Part shown: positions 43,985 through 53,201 of the stretch, piece after piece
How positions within the stretch are numbered: the first letter of the stretch is position 1
How the letters are laid out: each line of letters begins with the position of its first letter
Source: Actinoplanes sichuanensis
GTDB lineage: Bacteria; Actinomycetota; Actinomycetes; Mycobacteriales; Micromonosporaceae
Assembly (NCBI RefSeq): GCF_033097365.1
Contig: NZ_AP028461.1
Location: 620,001-684,000 of the forward strand
Length of the DNA: 64,000 nt
Direction: 5' to 3'
The notes under the pieces: model-generated
Told to the model about the DNA's origin: nothing
Databases searched by the model: none
What the model saw: only the letters and a program-made list of their open reading frames with translations
Made by a program: the position numbers and the translations under genes

Positions 43985-45424
43985 GTGTCGGAACAGCGCG
44001 TGCGGGCCGGACGGACCGCGACGATCTTCGCGGCGATGGCGGCTCTCGCCATCGCCGCGTACCAGTTCCTGCCCGACGAGATGTGGTGGCGCACCGCCTG
44101 GCAGGTCGGGGTCGGGTGGGCCGGCGTCGCGGCGCTGCTGATCGGCGCCCACCGGCTGCCCCGCCCGGAACGGCTGCCCTGGTGGCTGTTCGCGGCCGGC
44201 GTGTTCAGCAACTCCACGGGCATCGCCGTCGCCGACATCGCGGAGGCCTGGTACGGGCTGGTCGACATGCCCACCCCGGCCGACCCGTTCTTCCTCGGCC
44301 TCTATCCGACGTGCGCCGCCGCTCTGGCCATTCTGATCCGACGCCGCGACGCACGGTCGGACTGGGCGGCCCTGGTCGACGCGGCCACCATCACCACCGG
44401 GTTCGGCCTGCTCGCCTGGGTGTACGTGATCGCGCCGGTGAACCTCGGCGACTCGATGGACCGGCTGGCACACGCGACGCAGGTGGCGTACCCGATCGGT
44501 GATCTTCTGTTGATCCCGATGACCACCAGGCTGCTGCGCGCCGGTGGCAGTCGGGGCGCCCCGTTCTGGTGGATCACCGGTTCGCTGACCGCCTTCCTGC
44601 TCGGCGACAGCGCCTGGGTGGTGCTCGACGACATGGGCGACACCGGAGAGGCGCTGCTCGAGGTGCCGCGCTTCACCACCGGCCTGGAATCGGTGTTCCT
44701 CGTCGGGTTCGTGCTGTTCGGTGTGGCCTGCCTGCACCAGGGCGCCCGCGAGATGACGGCGCCCGCCGACGCGCGGCCCGCCGGGCTCGGCAAGGGCCTG
44801 CTCGCGCTGCTCGCCGGTGCCTCGCTGATCGCCCCGGCGGTCCTCGCCGCACAGACCGCCACCGGCGAGGTCGCCGACGGGTGGAGCATCGCGGCCTGCT
44901 CGGCGGTCCTGTTCCTGCTGGTCGTGACGCGGATGGCGCTGCTCATCAGGCACGTCGAACGGCAGGCCGACCGGGTCCGGGAACTGGCCCGCTCGGACGA
45001 GCTCACCGGCCTGCCGAATCGACGTGCCTGGAACGACGAGCTGCCCCGCGCCCTGGAACGGGCCCGCCGCAACAGCGAGCCGGTGGCCGTCGCCATCCTC
45101 GACCTCGACCACTTCAAGCGGTACAACGACACCTACGGCCACCCGGCCGGTGACCAGCTGCTCAAGGCGGCCAGCGCGGCCTGGCACGCGGCGTTGCGCG
45201 ACGTCGACGTGATCGCCCGGTTCGGCGGCGAGGAGTTCGTGGTGCTGCTGCCGGCCGCCGGGGCCGGCGACGCCCGCCGGGCGATGACCCGCGCGCTGGC
45301 GGCCACCCCGCTCGGGCAGACCTTCTCCGACGGGCCGGCCGTCTGGGACGGTGTGGAAGACCTCCGACGAGTTGCTCGGACGGGCCGACGCGGCGCTCTA
45401 CGCGGCGAAGGCGGCCGGTCGTGA
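43985..45424 (+). CDS. Membrane diguanylate cyclase (GGDEF), apparently frameshifted near its end
   Basis: About eight membrane helices (residues 10-320) are followed by a GGDEF domain. The active site is FGGEEF with Gly414-Phe418, preceded by LDLDHFKRYNDTYGHPAGD, so c-di-GMP synthesis is likely. After residue 457 the frame reads DLRRVARTGRRG and stops at 45424, whereas the +1 frame from 45357 encodes KTSDELLGRADAALYAAKAA, the expected end of the domain, and stops at 45467. Either a real frameshift or a sequence error. GTG 43985 is the best start; the open frame upstream is the methyltransferase gene out of frame. Confidence 0.82.
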   Translation: MSEQRVRAGRTATIFAAMAALAIAAYQFLPDEMWWRTAWQVGVGWAGVAALLIGAHRLPRPERLPWWLFAAGVFSNSTGIAVADIAEAWYGLVDMPTPADPFFLGLYPTCAAALAILIRRRDARSDWAALVDAATITTGFGLLAWVYVIAPVNLGDSMDRLAHATQVAYPIGDLLLIPMTTRLLRAGGSRGAPFWWITGSLTAFLLGDSAWVVLDDMGDTGEALLEVPRFTTGLESVFLVGFVLFGVACLHQGAREMTAPADARPAGLGKGLLALLAGASLIAPAVLAAQTATGEVADGWSIAACSAVLFLLVVTRMALLIRHVERQADRVRELARSDELTGLPNRRAWNDELPRALERARRNSEPVAVAILDLDHFKRYNDTYGHPAGDQLLKAASAAWHAALRDVDVIARFGGEEFVVLLPAAGAGDARRAMTRALAATPLGQTFSDGPAVWDGVEDLRRVARTGRRGALRGEGGRS

Positions 45425-45442
45425 CCGGGTCGAGGTCGCCGC

Positions 45443-46525
45443 TCAGACCAGCAGACTCGCCGCGTGACGGCCGGCCACCGCGGCGGTCAGGAAGTAGGCG
45501 TGGTCCTGGTCCAGCTTGCGACCCATCGTCGACAGTGGCACCGGGCAGTTCCGCAGCGCCTCGTCCAGACCCTCGACGGGCACGCGGACGATGCGGTGCC
45601 TCGCGGCCAGCGGCGCGAGCACGGCGTCGACCTCGGCGCCGAGCGGTTGCGGCAGGCGGTCCGGCACCGGCAGGTCGGCGGAGACGAGAGCGACCTTTCC
45701 GTACGCCGTGAGGCTGTGATGTGACACCCCGCGGTGCCGCTCCCGACCGTCGCCGTCGGAGATCCGCAGCGAGCCCACCGGCCGCCCGCCCAGCACGGTG
45801 ATCGCGTTCACCGCCTCGCCCAGCGCCACCCCGGAGAAACCCCAGGTCGTGCCGGTCCCCAGATTGCCCGGCCCCTGCGCCACGATGGTCACGTCGGCGT
45901 GCAGCACGTGTCGGGTGGCCAGCAGCCCGGTGTGCACCGTGCTCGCCTCCAGGTCGCCGCCGAACGCCTGGCCGGTGGTGACCGTGCCGACGAGGTGCCC
46001 GCGCAGCCCGTCCAGCGTGCGGGAGAACCAGGCCGGCAGTGCCCCGCCGTCGGTCATCAGATACGCCACCCGGGCGGCCGGCCGGTCGGCGTGGATCCCG
46101 GCCAGGATCGCCGGCAGCGCCGAATGCAGGTCGGCCGTGACCACCGGCATGCCCTCGATCGACTCGGCGGCGGCCAGAACCGCCCGATGGGGGGACGCTT
46201 CCTCGTCGACGCCGAGCCGGATCGGCTGCAGCGGCGTGTACCGCGCTTTCACCAGGTGGCCCGCGTCGCGGCTGGAACCGTCGTCGGCCGGGTCGGCGGG
46301 CAGCCGGTCCGGGATCGCCACCACCAGCGCGTAACCGCCGGTACCCAGGCCCATCACCAGCGCACCCACGTTGAGCAGCACCCGGTCACCGGGCTCGGGG
46401 ACACCGACCAGATCGGGGTACGCCAGCGCGCGCACCGGCCCGTCGGCGGTCACCACGTCCAGCTCGACGGCGCCGTGCCAGCTCCGTCGTACCGCCTGGA
46501 CCGTTCCGGACCGCCATCGCACCAT
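45443..46525 (-). CDS. DUF3866 family protein
   Basis: A 360-residue soluble protein of the actinobacterial DUF3866 family, function unknown. Recognisable segments are MVRWRSGTVQAVRRSW, NVGALVMGLGTGGYALVVA, VAQGPGNLGTGTTWGFSG and RHRGVSHHSLTAYGKVA; the two His-containing motifs could be a metal or catalytic site. The mRNA seems leaderless. It is followed on the opposite strand by the end of the diguanylate cyclase, whose corrected frame would overlap it by 25 bases. Confidence 0.88.
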   Translation of the reverse strand: MVRWRSGTVQAVRRSWHGAVELDVVTADGPVRALAYPDLVGVPEPGDRVLLNVGALVMGLGTGGYALVVAIPDRLPADPADDGSSRDAGHLVKARYTPLQPIRLGVDEEASPHRAVLAAAESIEGMPVVTADLHSALPAILAGIHADRPAARVAYLMTDGGALPAWFSRTLDGLRGHLVGTVTTGQAFGGDLEASTVHTGLLATRHVLHADVTIVAQGPGNLGTGTTWGFSGVALGEAVNAITVLGGRPVGSLRISDGDGRERHRGVSHHSLTAYGKVALVSADLPVPDRLPQPLGAEVDAVLAPLAARHRIVRVPVEGLDEALRNCPVPLSTMGRKLDQDHAYFLTAAVAGRHAASLLV

Positions 46526-46532
46526 GGCCGCG

Positions 46533-46538
46533 ACCCTA
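46533..46538 (-). promoter_or_regulatory. Predicted -10 box of the DUF3866 gene
   Basis: On the minus strand TAGGGT lies 7 bases before ATG 46525, overlapping the stop region of the upstream CDF gene. Confidence 0.45.
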
Positions 46539-47501
46539 TCCGCCGCTCGCCGACCGTACCCCCGTCGGGTCCGCTGTTGCCCGGGTCGGGTCCAGGAAGA
46601 CGTAGCGAATCTCCGGGAACGTCTCCCGCAGCCGTCGTTCCGCCTCGTCGCACGCCGTCTCGATCACGACGGCCGGCACGTCGTCGGCGAAGTCGACCTT
46701 CGCCGCGACCAGGATGCCGCCCGGCCCGAGCCGCATGGTGAGCAGCGTCGGCACCGACGTCACCACCTCGATGCCGGCCAGGTCGGCGGCGATCCGGTCG
46801 TACATCCGCTGCGGCACCGCCTGCCCGACCAGCAACGACGCGTTGCTGTGCCCCAGCACCACGGCCACCACCAGCAGGAGCAGGCCGATCAGGATCGACG
46901 CGACGCCGTCCCACATCTCCGAGCCGGTCACCTGGGCCAGACCGAGCCCCGCGGCGGCCAGCAGCAGACCGGTCAGCGCCGCGAGATCCTCGAAGAACAC
47001 CGCCTTCACGGTGGTGTCCGAGGTGTGCCGCAGATAGCCGCCGAGCGTGGTGTCCCACCGGCGGGCCGCCCCGCGCACCTGTTTCAGCGCCTTGGCGAAC
47101 GAGACACTCTCGGCCACGAACGCGACCGCCAGCACGAGGTACGACGCCAGGTAGTTCCCGGTGTGCTCGCCCTCGAGGATCGTCATCACACCGTGGTAGA
47201 TGGAGAACCCGGCCCCGGCGACGAACATGAAGATCGCGGCGATGAACGCCCAGACCCAGCTCTCCTTGCCGTACCCGAACGGGTGTTGTTCGTCGGCCGG
47301 TTTGGCGCCCCGCCGCAGAGCCACGTAGAGGAACACCTCGGTCACGGTGTCGGCCAGCGAGTGCGCGGCCTCGGACAGCATCGCCGCCGAACCGGAGATC
47401 AGGCCGGCGACCAGCTTCGCCACCGCGATCGCGAGATTGGCGGCACCGGCGACCAGTACGGTGCCGACGCTCTCGGACTCAGGAGTCTCAGGGGTGCTCA
47501 C
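46536..47501 (-). CDS. Cation diffusion facilitator family transporter
   Basis: Metal/proton antiporter of 321 residues with six membrane helices and a C-terminal regulatory domain. The metal site residues are in AMLSEAAHSLADTVTE and YLRHTSDTTVKAVFFEDL; HPFGYGKE is the loop motif of the ZT-dimer family. Export of Zn, Co, Mn or Fe cannot be told apart. GTG 47501 is chosen; the frame extends to 47639 but would overlap the divergent pafB gene and its promoter. Confidence 0.9.
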   Translation of the reverse strand: MSTPETPESESVGTVLVAGAANLAIAVAKLVAGLISGSAAMLSEAAHSLADTVTEVFLYVALRRGAKPADEQHPFGYGKESWVWAFIAAIFMFVAGAGFSIYHGVMTILEGEHTGNYLASYLVLAVAFVAESVSFAKALKQVRGAARRWDTTLGGYLRHTSDTTVKAVFFEDLAALTGLLLAAAGLGLAQVTGSEMWDGVASILIGLLLLVVAVVLGHSNASLLVGQAVPQRMYDRIAADLAGIEVVTSVPTLLTMRLGPGGILVAAKVDFADDVPAVVIETACDEAERRLRETFPEIRYVFLDPTRATADPTGVRSASGG

Positions 47502-47555
47502 GAGGGTGGTCTCCCCCGGCACCGTGACGGATAACCGTCGGCCCGGGGCGCCTGC

Positions 47556-47561
47556 TAGCGT
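47556..47561 (+). promoter_or_regulatory. Predicted -10 box of pafB
   Basis: TAGCGT lies 7 bases before GTG 47569 with no ribosome site; leaderless pafB is predicted. The TTGTC half of the PafBC recognition motif is not present here. Confidence 0.5.
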
Positions 47562-47568
47562 TGCGGCC

Positions 47569-48558
47569 GTGTCGCGCACTCGTACCGAGCGCCTGGTAAA
47601 CCTGGTCATCTGCCTCCTGTCCACGCGACGGTTCCTCACCGCCGCGCAGATCGCCGCGACCGTGCCCGGTTACGAGCACGACCCGTCGGACCCACGCGAT
47701 CACGAGGCGTTCCAGCGCAAGTTCGAGCGGGACAAGGCCGAGCTGCGTGATCTGGGCGTGCCGCTGGAGACCGGGACGGCCAGCATCTTCGACCAGGAGC
47801 CCGGCTACCGGATCGCGCAGCGGGAGTACGCGCTGCCCGACATCCTTCTCGAACCGGACGAGGCCGCCGCCGTCGGCATCGCCGCCCGATTGTGGCAGCA
47901 CGCCGGGCTGGCCGCCGCCGCCTCGTCCGGCCTGGCCAAACTCCGCGCCGCCGGGGTCGAGGTGGACCCGCAGGCCACCCTCGGGGTGGAGCCGGTGGTC
48001 ACCGTCGACCCGGCATTCGGGCCGCTCACCTCGGCCGCCCGGGAGCGCCGCGCGGTCACCTTCAAGTACCGGGTGCCCGAGGTCGACGAGCCGAGCACCC
48101 GCCGCCTAGAACCGTGGGGTGTGGTCTGCTGGCGCGGCCGGTGGTATGTGGTGGGTCACGACCGTGACCGCGACGCCACCCGCTGCTTCCGGCTGTCCCG
48201 GATCGTCGGTGACGTCCGCGCCACCGGCCGGGGCGACGCTTTCGAACCGCCCGCCGGTGCCGACCTGATCAGCCACGTGGCCCGCTCCTCGGGCCCGATC
48301 GCCCGCAACGGCCGGGCCACCGTCACGGTCCGCCACGGCCGGGCCGCCGGGTTGCGCCGGCTGGCCGCCGACGTCACTCCCGGCCCGGACGGCGACCGGC
48401 TGACCATCGTCTACGGCGACGTCGACTGGCTGGCCTCGCGGATCGCCGGATATGGGCCGGACGCCCGCGCCGACGGCCCGCCCGAGCTGCGCGACGCCGT
48501 CGTTCAACACCTCAAGGAACTCATCACCAGACACGAGATCCCGGCGGTGACGGCATGA
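47569..48558 (+). CDS. pafB: WYL-domain transcription factor PafB
   Basis: Half of the PafBC heterodimer that activates the LexA-independent DNA-damage regulon in mycobacteria. It is 329 residues: winged helix-turn-helix at 1-75 (RTERLVNLVICLLSTRRFLT), a WYL domain at about 140-230 (RGRWYVVGHDRDRDATRCF) and the C-terminal WCX domain. WYL is thought to sense a nucleic-acid-type signal. The stop overlaps pafC (ATGA). The frame is open upstream to 47347 but that part is antisense to the CDF gene. Confidence 0.95.
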   Translation: MSRTRTERLVNLVICLLSTRRFLTAAQIAATVPGYEHDPSDPRDHEAFQRKFERDKAELRDLGVPLETGTASIFDQEPGYRIAQREYALPDILLEPDEAAAVGIAARLWQHAGLAAAASSGLAKLRAAGVEVDPQATLGVEPVVTVDPAFGPLTSAARERRAVTFKYRVPEVDEPSTRRLEPWGVVCWRGRWYVVGHDRDRDATRCFRLSRIVGDVRATGRGDAFEPPAGADLISHVARSSGPIARNGRATVTVRHGRAAGLRRLAADVTPGPDGDRLTIVYGDVDWLASRIAGYGPDARADGPPELRDAVVQHLKELITRHEIPAVTA

Positions 48559-49544
48559 GCGCGGTGCGCACGCCCTCCGGTGACCGGCTCGGGCGACTGC
48601 TGAACCTGGTGCCCTACCTGCTGGCCCGGCCTGGCATCCTGATCTCCGAGGCGGCCGCCGACCTGGGCGTCACCGACAAGCAGTTGCGGGAGGATCTGGA
48701 GCTGCTCTGGGTGTGCGGGCTGCCCGGTTACGGCCCCGGCGACCTGATCGACATGGCCATCGACGGCGACCACGTGACGATCAGCCACGACGCCGGCATG
48801 GACAAGCCGCTGCGCCTCAACCCGGACGAGGCGCTCGCCCTGGTGGTGGCGCTGCGGATGCTCGCCGAGACACCCGGGATCGGCACCCGTGACGCCATCG
48901 AGCGGGCCCTCGCCAAGATCGAGAGTGCGGCCGGTGACCTGGCCGACGCCCCGGTCGCGGTCCGGCTCCCGGCGAACCAGAAGAAGCTCGCCGCGGTCCG
49001 CGCCGCGGTCGACTCCGGTCACGCGCTGCGGCTCACCTACTACACCGCGGCCCGCGACGAGACCACCGACCGGGTCATCGACCCGATGCGGATGCTGATG
49101 GTCGGCGGCTTCAACTACCTGGAGGCCTGGTGTCGTCGGGCCGAGGCGACCCGGATGTTCCGGATCGACCGGATCGACGGGTTCACCGAGCTGGACGAGC
49201 CGTCCGCGCCGCCGGTCGAGGCGATCCCGCACGACGTGACCGGCGGCGTCTTCCGACCCGGCCCGGAGCTGCCGCTGGTCACCCTGCGGGTGGGCCGCGG
49301 CGGCCGGTGGATCACCGAGTACTACCCGGTCGAGGAGGTGGTCAAGGACAGCACCGAGTGGCTGGTCACGATGCGGGTCACCGACCTCGGCTGGGCGCAG
49401 CGCTTCCTCACCGGCCAGGGCCGCGACGTCACCGTGATCGGCCCGCCCGAGCTGCTCGACCGGATCCGGGCGCAGGCCGCGACGGCTCTCGACCAGTACG
49501 CCGCGCCGACCGGGCTGGGAGCGGACCCGGTCGCGGGCCGATAG
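48555..49544 (+). CDS. pafC: WYL-domain transcription factor PafC
   Basis: Second half of PafBC, also 329 residues with helix-turn-helix (1-70, RLGRLLNLVPYLLARPGILI), WYL domain (about 145-225, ALRLTYYTAARDETTDRVID) and WCX domain. Coupled to pafB by a 4-base overlap. The standard order pafA-pafB-pafC is broken here by about 4.6 kb of other genes. Confidence 0.95.
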   Translation: MSAVRTPSGDRLGRLLNLVPYLLARPGILISEAAADLGVTDKQLREDLELLWVCGLPGYGPGDLIDMAIDGDHVTISHDAGMDKPLRLNPDEALALVVALRMLAETPGIGTRDAIERALAKIESAAGDLADAPVAVRLPANQKKLAAVRAAVDSGHALRLTYYTAARDETTDRVIDPMRMLMVGGFNYLEAWCRRAEATRMFRIDRIDGFTELDEPSAPPVEAIPHDVTGGVFRPGPELPLVTLRVGRGGRWITEYYPVEEVVKDSTEWLVTMRVTDLGWAQRFLTGQGRDVTVIGPPELLDRIRAQAATALDQYAAPTGLGADPVAGR

Positions 49545-49545
49545 G

Positions 49546-49803
49546 GTGGGCCGCGTGCTGATGTGGGTCTGGATCGCCGTGGTGGTGATCGCGCTGTTCG
49601 TGCTGATCTTCGCCGCGTCCCGGGTGATCGGGCGGCTGCCGGCGTTGCGCCGGGCCGCGGGCAAGCTGGAGAAGCGTCGTGACGAGGCGCTGGTGCTCCA
49701 GCAGAGCGCCGAGCGGCTGCAGGTGACGATCCAGGCTCTGCAGGAGCGTGCCGAGCAGGCGCAGGACAAGATCGAGGAGATCAAGGCGGGCCGCGGCCGG
49801 TGA
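49546..49803 (+). CDS. Small membrane-anchored coiled-coil protein
   Basis: An 85-residue protein with one N-terminal membrane helix (VWIAVVVIALFVLIFAA) and a C-terminal coiled coil (residues 40-82, rich in Glu/Gln/Arg heptads). GTG 49546 is the first start; GTG 49555 and ATG 49561 are alternatives. It is conserved between pafC and tatA in actinobacteria and resembles a short TatA/TatB-like protein in layout, without a Tat motif. Function unknown. Confidence 0.75.
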   Translation: MGRVLMWVWIAVVVIALFVLIFAASRVIGRLPALRRAAGKLEKRRDEALVLQQSAERLQVTIQALQERAEQAQDKIEEIKAGRGR

Positions 49804-49891
49804 CGGGCAGTTACCGCCCTGTTGTCCTGGGCTTACCAAGATCATAAGAAACCTGAGGGATCCGCACGGCAAAATCGTCAGGATCCACACG

Positions 49892-49897
49892 TACGAT
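49892..49897 (+). promoter_or_regulatory. Predicted -10 box of tatA
   Basis: TACGAT, 38 bases before ATG 49936; GGAG at 49925 is the ribosome site. Confidence 0.4.
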
Positions 49898-49935
49898 GGA
49901 CCCCGCTACCTGATCCGACCGTCTGGAGTCACCCC

Positions 49936-50289
49936 ATGAGCGTCCTCAAGCCATGGCACATCATCGTCCTCGTTGTTGTGCTGATCCTGCTCTTCGGCGC
50001 GAAGCGGCTGCCGGACGCGGCGCGCTCCCTCGGCCGTTCGCTGCGGATCATCAAGGCGGAGACCAAGGGCCTGGTCGACGACGACAACAACGTCGCCGAG
50101 AAGGCGGAGCCCCAGCACAGCCGCACGCCGCTGCAGGGCGAGGTCCAGCAGCCCTACCAGCCGCAGCCGGGCTACCAGCAGCAGCCGCCGCAGGGTTACC
50201 AGCAGCCGCAGCCGGGCTACCAGCAGCCCCAGCCGCAGACTCAGCAGCCGTTCGTGGACCCGGTGCAGCACCGCACCAACGACCGCTGA
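49936..50289 (+). CDS. tatA: Twin-arginine translocase subunit TatA
   Basis: Pore-forming subunit for export of folded proteins, 117 residues. The membrane helix ([13 protein letters not shown]) and [19 protein letters not shown] amphipathic helix are typical. The C-terminal third is a disordered tail of [12 protein letters not shown] repeats, longer than in most TatA proteins. ATG 49936 with GGAG 7 bases upstream. tatC follows after 9 bases. Confidence 0.96.
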   Translation: MSVLKPWHIIVLVVVLILLFGAKRLPDAARSLGRSLRIIKAETKGLVDDDNNVAEKAEPQHSRTPLQGEVQQPYQPQPGYQQQPPQGYQQPQPGYQQPQPQTQQPFVDPVQHRTNDR

Positions 50290-50298
50290 CCCGGGCCG

Positions 50299-51264
50299 AT
50301 GGCACTGAGCCTGCGTAAGAAAAAGGGACCCACCAAGTTCCAGCAGGCTTCCGACGGCTCTATGACGCTCATCGAGCACGTCCGGGAGCTGCGTAACCGG
50401 CTGTTCTTCGCGTCGCTCGGCATCGTCGCCGGCCTGATCGTCGGTTTCCTCCTCTCCGAGCGGGTCTTCGACCTGCTCGCCGCGCCCTACTGTGGTCTCG
50501 ACACGTCGTGGACGCTGGGGAAGGTCGGCCAGGGCAAGTGTGACTGGCTGATCCTGGGTGTGGCCGATCAGCTGATCCTGAAGCTGAAGATCGCGCTCTG
50601 GCTTGGCCTGATCGTCGGCGCCCCGGTTTGGCTCTACCAACTGTGGGCGTTCATCGCGCCCGGCCTGCATCGGCACGAGCGCAAATGGGCGTATGTGTTC
50701 GTCGCGATCGCCGCGCCCCTGTTCATGGGCGGCGCGACGCTGGCCTACTTCGTGGTGAAACACAGCCTCGAATTCATCATGACCGCCGGTGTCCTCGGTC
50801 AGACGACGCAGCTGGAGATCACGGCGTATACCGGCTTCGTCACCAGCATGATCATGATCTTCGGGGCGGCGTTCGAGTTTCCGCTGGTCCTGCTGATGCT
50901 TAACTTCACCGGCGTGGTCACCGCGTCGCGGCTGCTCAGCTGGTGGCGGACCGTGGTCTTCCTGTCGTTCGCGTTCGCCGCGGTAGCCACGCCCGACCCC
51001 GGGCCGTTCGGCATGACCCTGCTGGCCGCCTGCCTCACCCTGCTGTACTTCATCGCCGTCGGGGTGGCCTTCCTCAACGACAAGCGCAAGGGCCGCGGCA
51101 AGGAGATCTACGCCGGGCTCGACGACGACGAGATCTCGGAGCTCCCGGAGGAGCGGGTGCCGGTCGGCGCCTCCGATCCGATCGAAGCACCGACCGCGAT
51201 CGACGCGCCCACCCCGGTGGAGAAACCGCAGTCGATCGAGCGCAGATTCGACGACATGACCTGA
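50299..51264 (+). CDS. tatC: Twin-arginine translocase subunit TatC
   Basis: Six-helix membrane receptor for twin-arginine signal peptides, 321 residues. The conserved DGSMTLIEHVRELRNRLF segment and the external loop with PYCGLDTS...GKCDWLILGV carry two Cys that may pair. A charged cytosolic tail of about 55 residues (DDDEISELPEERVPV) is common in actinobacteria. Operon with tatA; the lipid kinase gene follows by 14 bases. Confidence 0.96.
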   Translation: MALSLRKKKGPTKFQQASDGSMTLIEHVRELRNRLFFASLGIVAGLIVGFLLSERVFDLLAAPYCGLDTSWTLGKVGQGKCDWLILGVADQLILKLKIALWLGLIVGAPVWLYQLWAFIAPGLHRHERKWAYVFVAIAAPLFMGGATLAYFVVKHSLEFIMTAGVLGQTTQLEITAYTGFVTSMIMIFGAAFEFPLVLLMLNFTGVVTASRLLSWWRTVVFLSFAFAAVATPDPGPFGMTLLAACLTLLYFIAVGVAFLNDKRKGRGKEIYAGLDDDEISELPEERVPVGASDPIEAPTAIDAPTPVEKPQSIERRFDDMT

Positions 51265-51278
51265 TCTAATTCGGGATC

Positions 51279-52175
51279 GTGAACGAATTCATCGCGGTGC
51301 TGGCCAACCCCTCGGCGGGGAAGGGCCGGCACCGCGGTCTGCTTCCCGGGGTCGTCGAAGTGCTCGGGACGGCCGGGCGGCCGGTCCGGATCCTCACCGC
51401 GGGCAGCGGAATCGAGGCCGAGGAAGCCTGCCATGTCGCCGTCGCGGACGGTGCGGCGGCCGTCGTCGCGGTCGGTGGGGACGGCACGGTGCACCGGGCC
51501 CTGCAGTCGGTCGCCGGGCGGGAGGTCGGATTCGGGGTGGTGCCCGCCGGGACCGGCAACGACTTCGCGAGCGCGGTGGGCGTACCGCAGGAGGGGTTGA
51601 CGGCCGCGGAAGGGATCGCCGCCGCGTTGCGGGATGGCCGGGACCATCGGTTTGATCTCGCCCGGACCCTTGACGCTCACGGTGAGCAACGCTGGTTCTG
51701 TGCGGTCCTGGCCGCCGGGTTCGACGCGCTCGTCAACGAGCGGGCCAACCGGATGCGTCGGCCGCGTGGCGCACACCGCTATGACCTGGCGATCCTTTTG
51801 GAGTTGGCCAAGGTGCGGGCCCGGACCTACACGCTGACGCTGGACGGCGAGCAGCGCACCTTTCCGGCCGAGATCGTCGCGGTGGGTAACTGTGCGAGTT
51901 ATGGCGGTGGGATGCGAATGCTGCCCGACGCGGATCCGACCGACGGGCTGCTCGACGTGCTGTTCGCCGCTCCGCTGGGGCGGCTCGACCTGATGCGGCT
52001 CAAGCCGCGGCTGCGCCACGGTACCCACGTGCGTGATCCGCGGGTCACCGTGGTGCGGGCGCGCGAGGTTCGCATCGAGGCTGAGGGGATCATCTCGTAC
52101 GCGGACGGTGAGCGGCTCGGCCCGCTGCCGCTCGAGGTGAGCTGTGTGCCGGGTGCGGTCCGGTTGCTGTGCTGA
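51279..52175 (+). CDS. Diacylglycerol kinase family lipid kinase
   Basis: Lipid kinase of 298 residues with the DAGK catalytic domain. NPSAGKGRH at 10-18 and VAVGGDGTVHRAL near 64-76 are the nucleotide-binding motifs; PAGTGNDFA is also present. Related bacterial enzymes phosphorylate diacylglycerol, sphingosine or long-chain bases; the substrate here is not defined. GTG 51279. Same neighbourhood as tatC and helY in mycobacteria. Confidence 0.92.
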   Translation: MNEFIAVLANPSAGKGRHRGLLPGVVEVLGTAGRPVRILTAGSGIEAEEACHVAVADGAAAVVAVGGDGTVHRALQSVAGREVGFGVVPAGTGNDFASAVGVPQEGLTAAEGIAAALRDGRDHRFDLARTLDAHGEQRWFCAVLAAGFDALVNERANRMRRPRGAHRYDLAILLELAKVRARTYTLTLDGEQRTFPAEIVAVGNCASYGGGMRMLPDADPTDGLLDVLFAAPLGRLDLMRLKPRLRHGTHVRDPRVTVVRAREVRIEAEGIISYADGERLGPLPLEVSCVPGAVRLLC

Positions 52176-52216
52176 CTCGGCTGTCAGATTCTCCGGGACG
52201 GGCCGAACGGTAGGGC

Positions 52217-52408
52217 ATGACGAACACGATCGGCACCCGCGCCACCTCGCTCTTCGGTAACGCCTCCTCGCTGCTGGGCAGCACCAAGGACGCCTTCAAG
52301 GCGATGGCCGAGGCCGCCGTCAACACGCAGGGCGACTCGCCCGCGGCGATCGCCGAGACCGCCGCCCGGAAGGGCCGCCGCGGGACCGTCCTGGACCGTT
52401 ACGCCTGA
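52217..52408 (+). CDS. Small hypothetical protein
   Basis: A 63-residue protein (MTNTIGTRATSLFGNASSLL...) rich in Ala/Thr/Gly with a Lys/Arg-rich C-terminal segment (ARKGRRGTVLDRYA). I do not recognise it; there is no membrane helix. ATG 52217 is preceded by GGTAGGG. Its last 10 bases overlap the convergent HAD gene. Consistent codon use supports it as real. Confidence 0.6.
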   Translation: MTNTIGTRATSLFGNASSLLGSTKDAFKAMAEAAVNTQGDSPAAIAETAARKGRRGTVLDRYA

Positions 52409-53142
52409 GGTGCCTGATTCGGCAGGGCCAGGGACAGCACCGCGGAGAGGCCGTTCGGCTTGCCGGCGTCGGCGGCCGGCACGATGTAGGCGGCACAGCC
52501 CGCCTTGACCGCTCCCGCGTCAGCCGGTGTGTCGCCGACCATCAGGGTCTGCTCCGCCTCCACGCCGAGCATGCCGCAGGCCCGCCAGAAGATCGCCGGG
52601 TCCGGCTTGATCCGCCCGACCTCGTAGCTCAGCGCGAACGCGTCGACCAGTCCGTCCAGCCCCCACGCGGCGAACAGCGGCCGGACGTCGAACGCGATGT
52701 TGCTGACCACCGCCACCCTGATCCCGGCCTCGTGCAGTTTGCGCAGGGTCGGTTCGACATCCGGGTACGGCACCCAGCCGTCCGGGACGAGCAACCTCTC
52801 ATACAGCGCGTCGGCCAGACCCTCCACGTCGGTCGGCACGGTCGCGGCCAGTCCGGTGTAGGCGGCCCGGTGGTTGTGCGCGAAGAGATCACGATCGGCC
52901 CAGTGCTCCGCCAGATGCGGTGGAACCCGGTGCGGCAACGGCCCGCCGGCCCGCCCCGCGGTGGTCAGACGGTCGGCCAGGATGGTCGCCTTACCCCGGT
53001 CCAGCTGTGCGCCGCACGCGGCCGCCGCGGCGAGAACCCAGCTCAGCGAGTCCTCCACCTGAGCCAGAGTGCCGTGGAAGTCGAACAGCACAGCCTCGAC
53101 GGGCCGCACCGGATTGGCTGGGGGATTCGAGGCATGCGGCAC
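52399..53142 (-). CDS. HAD-superfamily hydrolase
   Basis: A 247-residue HAD hydrolase. Motif I is FDFHGTLA, with His in place of the second Asp of DxDGT, which occurs in some phosphatases and haloacid dehalogenase-like enzymes; motif II is VAVVSNIAFD, motif III lies in GRIKPDPAIF, and motif IV is MVGDTPADAG. I choose GTG 53142 because TAAGGT lies 7 bases upstream; ATG 53208 in the same frame would overlap the helicase promoter. The substrate is unknown. Confidence 0.88.
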   Translation of the reverse strand: MPHASNPPANPVRPVEAVLFDFHGTLAQVEDSLSWVLAAAAACGAQLDRGKATILADRLTTAGRAGGPLPHRVPPHLAEHWADRDLFAHNHRAAYTGLAATVPTDVEGLADALYERLLVPDGWVPYPDVEPTLRKLHEAGIRVAVVSNIAFDVRPLFAAWGLDGLVDAFALSYEVGRIKPDPAIFWRACGMLGVEAEQTLMVGDTPADAGAVKAGCAAYIVPAADAGKPNGLSAVLSLALPNQAPQA

Positions 53143-53201
53143 GTGGTGCACCTTACCGACCCGTGTCGCCGCCCCTGACGGCCCCATAACCGTGCTGCGT
53201 T

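Noticed and set aside
45350..45424. Programmed ribosomal frameshift in the diguanylate cyclase gene
   Set aside because: No slippery heptamer or downstream pseudoknot; mutation or sequencing error is simpler.
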